Part shown: positions 56,767 through 64,000 of the stretch, piece after piece
Numbering within the stretch: position 1 is the first letter of the stretch
Layout of the letters: the number at the start of each line of letters is the position of its first letter
NCBI GenBank assembly: GCA_022592445.1
Contig: JABYQR010000003.1
Location: 62,001 to 126,000, forward strand
DNA from: Cytidiella melzeri
Lineage: Eukaryota; Basidiomycota; Agaricomycetes; Polyporales; Irpicaceae
Length of the DNA: 64,000 nucleotides
Direction of reading: 5' to 3'
The notes under the pieces: model-generated
The model's input: only the letters and a program-made list of their open reading frames with translations
Told to the model about the DNA's origin: nothing
Databases searched by the model: none
Position numbers and translations under genes: made by a program

Positions 56767-57614
56767 ACTGTAGGCCTTAGTGCGTGGAGGTAAGGAAGAG
56801 GGGGAGTAGAGGTTGTCACTAGGCAGGCAAGAGCGTCTTATAACATGTCTAGAGTCGGTCTAGGGGTTCGAGTCTGATCCCATACAGACCCGTGCCCTTC
56901 ACTTGACAATGGAGCATGATCCCGACGGTCCGATGAAACTGGGAGCATTCGAGTAGCGGTATACTACACACCTTGTTGCAATCGCCCACATCCCCAGCTC
57001 GCTGCGGCGCCGCCATATGCATAAACCACGATCATGACATTCCACTGGACAGCACAACATCAGTGGCCTCCGTAGCTAATAGTAGATCAGCATCTGTAGG
57101 TGGGCGGCTTTGCAATGCCGCTACAGACTCTCACACCCTGTGAGTTGCAGATGGAGAGGAAATGACTCGGAATCTGCAAGATATCGAACGTCCTTAAGTC
57201 TGCAACCGACCTGACTGTAAGGTTGCAATAACATAGCGATCGACGAATAGCTACCTCAGAAGAACCACATGTCCTCGCGCGCGTGCATTTCCCCCCTGTC
57301 CTAGCGAGCACATTACCAAACATCGTGCCTGACAAGAGCGAGAGAGGAGATAGAGGATTCTTCGCATTTTTGTGGGTGTCAATATGCATTCGTAGCGTGC
57401 CCAAAGGTGCCAAAGACATTTGAAGCTAAGAATCCGTGATGGGCCTAACAGTATACGATCGATTTCTGCCTACGGTGGGGATCGAAATGTTGGCACACTG
57501 TGCACAATCTTACCGCTGGACCACGGCCACAGCGCTTGATTGACCGCGACTGATCAATGCGTCTGATCGTCACGAGTCCGAGACTACGAATCGTCACGTC
57601 TGCAACCTCGTTCC
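56767..57614. other. Divergent intergenic region, DAK1 / Nudix
   Basis: No gene is supported in these 848 bases. A tRNA-like A box/B box pair on the minus strand near 57480-57535 does not fold into a cloverleaf (see rejected items). Confidence 0.5.
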
Positions 57615-58612
57615 ATGTTACCGCGCATGGCAGCGAGCACGACGCGTCCCGCAACAGCGACACTGTCTCTCACAGCACCCTTCACGCGCAGATCTCTCGA
57701 CACTATCTGTAGCGCACTACACGAAACCTACGTCGAAGATGCATACGACACCTCGGAGACGCATGCAGCAGTGCTGGTGCCGCTTTGCAACGTAAACAAC
57801 AAGCCTGGTATACTGTTGGAAGTCAGAGGGAAGCTAAGGACACATTCAGGAGAGGTAAGGTGCGGCATACTCAGCTAAGCATCGGTTTGTCAATATTCAA
57901 TACAGCTTCCGCAGCTTTCCTGGAGGTAGAGTTGACGACGTGAGTATCGATATTGAGCCTCGAGGCGTTATATTGAACTTTAGCTGAAGTATATGACAGA
58001 CGGACGTGTCCATCCTTGCCGCCGCTCTAAGGGAAACACAAGAGGAGGTGGGAAGTCACGCCGAGCAAGTCGAGATTTTGGGACGCTTTGGTCCTCCAGA
58101 AAAGTCTCTCAGTGGCCTTAGAGTTTGGCCATACGTTGTGAGTAACATTGATCATATACGGTTCACTCATGGAACACATGCATACTTGACATTAACAGGG
58201 TTTCATTCATTCCACGCGGCACCCATCCCCCTCTTTTTCAAAGCCTGATAGAGATCTAGACGAGGGCTCCGACACGCCGTTACCATCCCTCAGTCTATCA
58301 AGCCTCGTGTTGTCGAAAACAGAAGTCGCTCACGCATTCCATCTTCCGCTCTCGGACCTCCAATCCGCACCTAGGTTGCACGAGTACTTGTTCCGTGGCG
58401 GGTCTCCTTACTTTGCCGTGGATGTCTCTGACATTATTCGTCGATATGCGTCAGGGGAGGTCGTGAGTAGTGATGGGCCTGCCGTATCTTGGGCCAGTGA
58501 CCCTGAGCAGCGAGACGAGATCGGCGGGGGACGGGAGGGCAGGCTGGAGGTTTGGGGACTGACCGGTTGGTACCTGAACGTGTTCATGAAAACCCTCGGG
58601 TTGCACAGTTAG
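57615..58612 (+). CDS. Nudix hydrolase, CoA pyrophosphatase-like (Pcd1/NUDT7-8 type)
   Basis: Exons 57615-57859, 57915-57939, 58000-58137 and 58199-58612 give 273 residues with consistent phases. Key blocks: AAVLVPLCNVNNKPGILLEV, RTHSGEVSFPGGRVDDTDVS and then AALRETQEEVG, which together form the Nudix box (G-x5-E-x7-RE-x2-EE-xG; the first Glu position reads Val/Ser, so check). SGEVSFPGG is typical of CoA diphosphatases, which cleave CoA or acyl-CoA. The 25-base exon 2 is confirmed by phase and by restoring SFPGGRVDD. An inner ATG at 57627 is also possible. No clear peroxisomal PTS1 is seen (C-terminus LHS). Confidence 0.88.
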
Positions 58613-59259
58613 CTTGAAGTAATATTGACACCCTCACGAGGCAGACAGACAACCCTGCCCTGCAAGTATCCGCCCAAGCAGACTTCTATTCAGCATTCGC
58701 AAAGCCGCAGTAGCCGGGATGGGAAAGTAAGATAACAAACATAGCTTACAGACAATAATATGAACCGCACCGGTTCCTGACGGAGTTATAGAATTGCGAT
58801 ACCGCAGGAGAGAGGCTGTGCACGGCGCCATTGCGTACTTGGTTTTCGAAGTCATTTCGCTTTGATGCTGTGCACACTCGGTTGCATTCGTGCCAACTTG
58901 CCACCACTACAGCCCACAAATGGCTAGAATGCACGAGCGGATGCAGGTTGCTCGGAATTGCAACGTTACTGCGTTCCATCCCACTGCGCCGTTGCTACGA
59001 TACTACCTATCCCCTTCACTGGTATCGCCGTCGGATCCTGTTGTATCTGCTGAGGCAAATTATAAACCTTGCTGTCATCAACGGAACACATCCAGGCCAC
59101 CGCGATATGAAAGAAGCTGTCTAGTTGAAAAGCCTGAAACACCATGAAATTTCCGGACAACTGACATTGTGCACCATGCACTCCCTCTCGGCCCCGCAGC
59201 GCGCTTCTATCACCTCAAATTTTTAAAGTAATGCGCAGTAAAACACTTCTCCCTCGAAG
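58613..59259. other. Convergent 3' intergenic region
   Basis: No gene was recognised. Confidence 0.5.
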
Positions 59260-60156
59260 TCACCGTGACCCTTGTTTCTGAACGCGAGCGCGGAGACCTT
59301 CTGCTGTCCGATGAGTCTGGACATTAGGATTGGTGTCTTGAATTAATTGGCCATGGACCACAGTCTGATTTTCAGAGTCTGGAGTCTCACAAACGGAAGA
59401 CGATTTGTCATCGTGAGACGACAAGAAGGGTTCCGAGGGCTCCTCCCTCGGGGCAGGCGCAATAGTTCTCCGAGTCCTCCTCCGCTTATTGACGCGGGAT
59501 TTTGAACGTCTTGAGTCCCATATGAGGTACAAACCTGCTTCTGAGACCGCGACAACAAAAGAGGCAAACAAAGCAAGCAGAACTTTCTGTCATACACGCA
59601 CTGTTTGTTAGATAGTTCCCGAGCACCGATCGATGTGGCGACGGCGACTTACCCACTCATTTTGCCACCCTAGCCTGCCGGCAGCCCACCAAGTGGCTGC
59701 ACCAGAGCCTATAATGCTGAGCAAAGCATTGATGAGGGCTGTGACAGCACGTCGGTCGTTCATTTCAGTTCGCGATGCTGCATCGCCATTGTAATCCAGT
59801 GGAGCGAAACCTACGGGGAACGTTCGGTCTGGGGCCGAGCGTGTCCCCGCCAGCAGGGCGACGATGCTGTAGTCGCTAGACTGCAAAGGGGGCGTACAGG
59901 ACTTGAGCGCAGAAAGACCCTCAGGTGAACGTGACCACGTAGAGATTGAGGAGAGGAGAGCGTACGGCACGACCGGCGTGACTGACGCATCAATGGTGTC
60001 GTCGATTCCACTGCTGCTCTGTGTTTGTGAGGTAGCAGCATCGAGTGCGGCACGCAGCTGCGAGCATAACGGCTCTGGTAGTAACGGCTGTAGAGGGCTG
60101 AGTGCTTCTAAGAGATGGGGTTCAAGAGAAACATTCAGCTCGCTCGCGGCAGCCAT
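59260..60156 (-). CDS. VMA12: V-ATPase assembly factor Vma12 (TMEM199-like)
   Basis: Vma12 is an ER membrane protein that, with Vma22 and Vma21, assembles the V0 sector of the vacuolar ATPase. Exons 59653-60156 and 59586-59260 give 276 residues. The conserved core spans the splice: NDRRAVTALINALLSIIGSG, ATWWAAGRLGWQNEW, then KVLLALFASFVVAVSEAGLY as the second membrane segment. The N-terminal half is cytosolic. A basic RR-rich segment (KSRVNKRRRTRRT) follows TM2. An upstream in-frame ATG at 60192 would add 12 residues. Confidence 0.88.
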
Positions 60157-60538
60157 TATGTGGGGGCTGGATGCGACGGTGAGAATCGCCAAAAGTACTG
60201 TTTTTACGCGGGTGGATGAGCTAGACTATTGACTGGCGGCGGCGAAGGCGGACTGGGTTGAACGTAGTGACCGCCACGAATGAGGATACTAGTAGAGACG
60301 CACTGCCGACGCGCGTCGGGACTTCTATATTGGGCCAACGGCGCTCTTATGCGGGCTCGCGGATTATTAATTTCAAATACCGACGCTTCGAGTTACCCCT
60401 CTCACCCGATCCCGAGCAAGATCAACCATCGCAAAGAGGGCCGCCGCTGGGAGCAACGTTGTGCGAGCTGTTTGCACCGCCGCCATTTCCTCACGCCGTC
60501 AACGAGGAACAGTTCTCGTAGATTACAATAATTATCGT
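60157..60538. other. Upstream region of VMA12 up to the LTR
   Basis: It contains the VMA12 promoter. The left five bases next to the LTR (ATCGT, 60534-60538) would be the target-site duplication if matched beyond the 3' LTR, which is outside the window. Confidence 0.4.
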
Positions 60539-60969
60539 TGTTGAAATATCCCGCGCCTCCGTTGCGCCCATTATTTATACTTCCGTTAGGCTGTGTTTTA
60601 TTTTCTCTTCTCGTTTCCTCCGCATGTACAGGTACATACTCTTTTACAAGTTTCGTACCGTAACGTAGCTACAGTACTGCTTATCACTTGAACACTTATA
60701 TACGAGCCCTCTCCGTCTCGAGCGCCTCAGAGTCTTTGACCTATACTCTGAGGTGTAAGTACCTTATCGGACTCTCTACTTCGCTCATGTACTCATACAA
60801 TCCTGTAGTTGACACGTCGTGTCTATAGGTAAATATCAGAGTCTTTGACCTATACTCTGAGGTTTGACACGTCGTGTCTATAGGTCATTAACGCGAGCTC
60901 TCCGATTGGCCCGTACGAGCCCAGCGCTGTTGAACTTTGCGCCACAAAGTTCACGCCCAAACTTCTTCA
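60539..60969 (+). mobile_element. 5' LTR of a Ty1/copia retrotransposon
   Basis: The left end is TGTTGAAATATCC, a classic copia-type terminus, and the right end CTTCTTCA directly precedes the primer-binding site. This gives TG...CA termini and a 431-base LTR with imperfect terminal inverted repeats (TGTTGAA versus TTCTTCA). A TATA element (TTATATA) lies at 60696-60702. The 3' LTR is outside the window, so the limits rest on termini and the primer site only. Confidence 0.75.
60726..60878 (+). repeat. Two alternating palindromes, each present twice, in the LTR
   Basis: Palindrome A is CTCAGAGT-N11-ACTCTGAG at 60726-60752, repeated with 7-base arms at 60836-60860 and the same loop. Palindrome B is GACACGTCGTGTC at 60811-60823 and again at 60866-60878. 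The order is A-B-A-B. Both could act as transcription factor sites or form RNA hairpins. Confidence 0.85.
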
Positions 60970-60981
60970 GGTTATGAGCCC
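60970..60981 (+). promoter_or_regulatory. Primer-binding site, initiator tRNA-Met anticodon loop
   Basis: GGTTATGAGCCC directly follows the LTR end. Its complement, GGGCTCATAACC, is the anticodon stem-loop of eukaryotic initiator tRNA-Met (GGG stem, CAT anticodon). Copia and Ty5 use such an internal site, priming with a half-tRNA instead of the tRNA 3' end. Confidence 0.8.
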
Positions 60982-61021
60982 CGAGAGGCTCTAATCCTCT
61001 CGAGATTTCGGCACCAATCGT

Positions 61022-64000
61022 ATGTCTGCGGACAATTCAGCGTACCCCCGTTTACCGTGCTACGGGTTACATCACTACTACGATAAACTCGACGTCTGCG
61101 ATAGGCATCGAGACCCCAGCGACCCGGACAACCTTTGGGAAGCTTGCCAAACCTCCCCGTGTCCAAACCGTAACAATCGCGTCGGCAGAACCTCACTCGT
61201 TTCTGATTGGCACGCCGACACCGACCCTAGTCAGATTCCCCGCATACAACGAAAAGCCACCGCGTCGACACCAGTTGTACTAGGAGGTCGCCCAAACTCC
61301 AGCAGCCAGGCACCCGCACAGCACTCAGGCACTAGCCAACAACAGCCACAAACGTCGAACCCGCCACCCTTACCCCTAATTCAGCCACCAGCGCCCACCG
61401 TCCCTACCCACAGCATGGCTTCCGGCATCTTCAAGGCTTTCGCCGACGTGCCAAAGCTCCAGTCCGATGGCTCGAACTACCAGATTTGGTCCGAGCGCAC
61501 CACTATTGTGGCCATGGGCTGCGGAGTTGGGGATTATCTATCGCAGGCAGCACCAGCTGCGAACGCCAACGACAAAAACGCCCTGCGAGCGGCGCTTATG
61601 AACAAGCTGCCTGACTCTATCTTTCTTGCTGTCAAGTCAAAAACCGAGCCGCACGACGTTATGGCGGCGCTTAAGGCCCGTTTTGGCATGAGCACCGCCA
61701 TAACTCAAGCTTCCTCACTCGAGCGGCTCTACACCATCAAGTGCGCTGACGGAAAGAAGATTCAGTCTCACCTAGATGACCTAATACAGGTCAGGGACAA
61801 ACTCGCCGAGCAGAACGTCAACGTGACGGATGAGAACTTTCTCTCCGCCATCATCTCGTCAATACCCTCCGGCTACAAGGCTGTTGTGGTCGCCTACGAG
61901 AACTCGATCCGAGTATACAACTCGACCGTAGCCGCTGCCGCGCAGAAGAAATTGGACCCGAGCGAGCTCGTCAACCTGCTAAGGATCGAGGCGCAGTCCC
62001 GTGCCGTGTCTGCTGCACCCAGTTCCAGCACTCGACCCAAGAGGGAGGAGTCGGCAAACTCCGCACCAAGTGCCCGGAAGGGTAGCTCGCGGCCTGGAGG
62101 CCGAGGCCGTGGCCATGGTCGCGGCAACGGACGTGCGAACTCCTCGCGAGGAGACGCGAAGAAGGACTCTTCGTCCTCCGACTCTACGGACGTCACCTGT
62201 TACCGGTGTGGGGGCAAAGGCCATAAGGTTCCCCAATGCCCGTCCTCTCCCACTGTCAAGAAAGGCACGGAACGCGCGAACTCAGCTGAAAAGCCGAAGG
62301 CTGTCGCGAAATCCGCGGAGACTGCGACAGAGGCCCATCATACCGATATTGACGAGGCCTGGAGTGCCATTCGCTGGGCCGATGAGCCCACTGTCGAACT
62401 TGATTGCTCCGACCTCGTGGATTCCGACTGCCCCTTTGCTGGCGCGATGGTTTCCGACGTCCCGACCAGCACCTCATCCTCCGTTGAGATCTACGACTCC
62501 GGAGCAACGAGCCACATGACTCCCTACCGCGATCTTTTGGACAATTATCGCGAGATCTCCTCGCGCCCCATCCGCGCCGCAAACTCGCAGCTTTTCAAAG
62601 CTGTAGGCATGGGCGACATGCGTGTTACCGCGCCGAACGGGAGGACCACCACCACTTACCGCTTGAAGGACGTGCTGTATGCGCCGTCCATGTCGTCCAC
62701 TCTCGTGTCACTCGGGAAATTGGACGACGCGGGCCTCCACGTGTCCATGTGGAACGGATCCTGTCAAATACGGCGAGGACTGCGCGGCCCAACCATAGCT
62801 GTCATACCAAAAGTCGACGGACTTTATCGCGTCACCCACGGAGACCACGCACTTAGTGTTTCCGCGTCGTCAGTTTCTCTCTACGAGTTACACAAGAGGC
62901 TGGGCCACGTCTCATACGCCTACCTCAAGCGCATGCTGCGCGATGGATCCATTGGTGGTGTCCATGTCGATCCTGCCAAACTGGAGGAGGTCGAGTGCGA
63001 CCCGTGTCTCAGGTCTAAGGCAACGCGAAAGCCCATTGCTGCCATTCGCTCGTCGCAGCGCGCCGAGAACTTCGGCGACCTCATCCATATGGACCTCTGG
63101 GGCCCGGCCACTGTCCAGACCATCCACCACGCGTCCTACACGTTCACCATGTTGGATGACGCTACCTCGTGGCTCGAGTCTCCCATGCTCAAGTCAAAGG
63201 ACGAGGCTTTTATCAAGTACGTCACCTACGACACCGCTCTCGAAACCCAGTATGGCGTAAGGATCAAGTGCGCGCACTCCGATCGAGGCGGCGAGTTCTT
63301 ATCAGACAGCATGACGGCCTATATGAATCTTCGCGGCACTCGTCGCAAGCTCACTGTCCACGATACTCCCGAGCACAACGGTGCTGCCGAACGCTCCCAT
63401 AGGACCATCCTGAACGCGGTTCGCGCGATGCTACGCGCCGCAGGTCTTCCTCGCACGTTATGGGGATTTGCCCACGCCTACGCAGTCTATCTCTTCAACC
63501 GGACCGCTCGTCGCGCTGTGGATTTCAAGTCTCCCTTCGAAATGCGTTTCAAGAAGATCCCGGACGTCAGTGATTTACGCTCCTTCGGCGCAATCTGTTA
63601 CGTCCGGAAGCACGCAACGACGCCCAAGTTGGAGGACCGCGCTGAGGAAGGCAGATGGCTCGGACCTGACTCTTCGTCCAATGGCTATTGGATTTATTGG
63701 CCCACGTCGCGACGCGCGACGGTTGAGCGCAATATTGTGTTCTCCGAGCGCGAGACTCCTCTCGTTGAGGGGGAGTTGCAGGATATTGACCTTGAACCTG
63801 TCAACGAGAAGATTCCCGACTCTGTCGCTCCAGTCCCACTCGCCACACCTCTACGCTCCGACGACACCGTCGAAATCCCAACAGATGATGTCCTACCTTC
63901 TGCGTCGGTCGAGTCCACGCTCGGCAAGCGTAACCGGAAGCCCTCTCAGAAATTAAGGGACATCCTCGACGGTCAAGCCATCACTGGGGACGAACTCGAT
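61022..64000 (+). CDS. Ty1/copia Gag-Pol polyprotein (partial, runs off the window)
   Basis: A single frame is open from the ATG at 61022 to the last base (993 codons, no stop). An inner ATG at 61415 starts the usual Gag (GIFKAFADVPKLQSDGSNYQ). Domains in order: a Cys/His-rich extension and Gln/Pro linker (1-131); Gag (UBN2-like, DLIQVRDKLAEQNV); an Arg/Gly-rich basic stretch; a zinc knuckle CYRCGGKGHKVPQC; protease with YDSGATSHM; the GAG-pre-integrase zinc motif (LHKRLGHVSYAYL..CDPCLRSKA); and the integrase core with the D,D-E triad in IHMDLWGP, SDRGGEF and HNGAAER. Reverse transcriptase and RNase H lie beyond the edge. All visible catalytic motifs are intact, so the element may be recent. 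Confidence 0.93.
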   Translation, partial: MSADNSAYPRLPCYGLHHYYDKLDVCDRHRDPSDPDNLWEACQTSPCPNRNNRVGRTSLVSDWHADTDPSQIPRIQRKATASTPVVLGGRPNSSSQAPAQHSGTSQQQPQTSNPPPLPLIQPPAPTVPTHSMASGIFKAFADVPKLQSDGSNYQIWSERTTIVAMGCGVGDYLSQAAPAANANDKNALRAALMNKLPDSIFLAVKSKTEPHDVMAALKARFGMSTAITQASSLERLYTIKCADGKKIQSHLDDLIQVRDKLAEQNVNVTDENFLSAIISSIPSGYKAVVVAYENSIRVYNSTVAAAAQKKLDPSELVNLLRIEAQSRAVSAAPSSSTRPKREESANSAPSARKGSSRPGGRGRGHGRGNGRANSSRGDAKKDSSSSDSTDVTCYRCGGKGHKVPQCPSSPTVKKGTERANSAEKPKAVAKSAETATEAHHTDIDEAWSAIRWADEPTVELDCSDLVDSDCPFAGAMVSDVPTSTSSSVEIYDSGATSHMTPYRDLLDNYREISSRPIRAANSQLFKAVGMGDMRVTAPNGRTTTTYRLKDVLYAPSMSSTLVSLGKLDDAGLHVSMWNGSCQIRRGLRGPTIAVIPKVDGLYRVTHGDHALSVSASSVSLYELHKRLGHVSYAYLKRMLRDGSIGGVHVDPAKLEEVECDPCLRSKATRKPIAAIRSSQRAENFGDLIHMDLWGPATVQTIHHASYTFTMLDDATSWLESPMLKSKDEAFIKYVTYDTALETQYGVRIKCAHSDRGGEFLSDSMTAYMNLRGTRRKLTVHDTPEHNGAAERSHRTILNAVRAMLRAAGLPRTLWGFAHAYAVYLFNRTARRAVDFKSPFEMRFKKIPDVSDLRSFGAICYVRKHATTPKLEDRAEEGRWLGPDSSSNGYWIYWPTSRRATVERNIVFSERETPLVEGELQDIDLEPVNEKIPDSVAPVPLATPLRSDDTVEIPTDDVLPSASVESTLGKRNRKPSQKLRDILDGQAITGDELD

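Noticed and set aside
56850..56890. GGGTTCGAGTC B-box-like motif
   Set aside because: No matching A box or acceptor stem within tRNA distance upstream.
57470..57540. tRNA-like sequence on the minus strand (A box TGGTCCAGCGG, B box-like TTTCGATCC)
   Set aside because: The acceptor, anticodon and T stems do not pair; no cloverleaf can be drawn.
1..64000. CRISPR arrays, rRNA genes, bacterial-type operons or defence islands
   Set aside because: The sequence is eukaryotic with introns throughout; none of these was seen.

Overview
The window is nuclear DNA of a filamentous basidiomycete, most likely an agaricomycete mushroom-type fungus. Genes are dense on both strands and broken by many short introns (mostly about 45-65 bases, GT-AG with a few GC-AG). 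Several families typical of Agaricomycetes are present: DUF6533- and DUF6535-type proteins, a multi-membrane-segment receptor-like protein, an F-box/LRR-like protein and a small 'zygote-specific'-type secreted protein. I spliced the genes by hand, checking that phases agree at each junction; where they do not, I say so.

Layout. 1-11 kb is a housekeeping cluster: ribosomal protein eL43 (RPL43), a five-CCCH zinc-finger protein (ZC3H3/Red5 type), Vms1/ANKZF1 (ribosome quality control), condensin subunit 2 (barren/CAP-H) with MluI-box motifs just upstream, an alpha/beta hydrolase, and Mediator subunit Med22. 11.3-14.1 kb carries a decayed copy of a kinase-like gene. 14.3-19.3 kb holds a divergent pair, CCZ1 (Rab7 GEF subunit) and a BRAP2/Etp1-type RING E3. 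19.3-23.9 kb has no gene that I can support and leads into a TATA-driven sugar transporter (23.9-25.6 kb). PET117, an NmrA-like protein, an F-box-like gene and a DUF6533-like membrane gene follow. 33.3-36.1 kb is a second, inverted copy of the kinase-like locus.

36.8-49 kb holds a small secreted protein, a DUF2235 hydrolase, an MFS transporter, a multi-TM protein and a large DUF6535 protein. 49.5-60.2 kb is again housekeeping: a USP4/Ubp12-type deubiquitinase, dihydroxyacetone kinase, a CoA-type Nudix hydrolase and the V-ATPase assembly factor Vma12. The window ends inside a Ty1/copia retrotransposon (5' LTR from 60539, Gag-Pol open to base 64000).

Themes. Several genes serve protein quality control and membrane traffic (Vms1, BRAP2, Ubp12, CCZ1, Vma12), but they look like ordinary neighbours, not one operon-like system. 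The most unusual structures are the 19-kb-spaced inverted duplication of a predicted pseudokinase (DFG reads GFG in both copies, and each copy is broken at different places) and the copia element, whose primer-binding site matches the anticodon loop of initiator tRNA-Met (half-tRNA priming) and whose LTR carries two alternating palindromes, each present twice.
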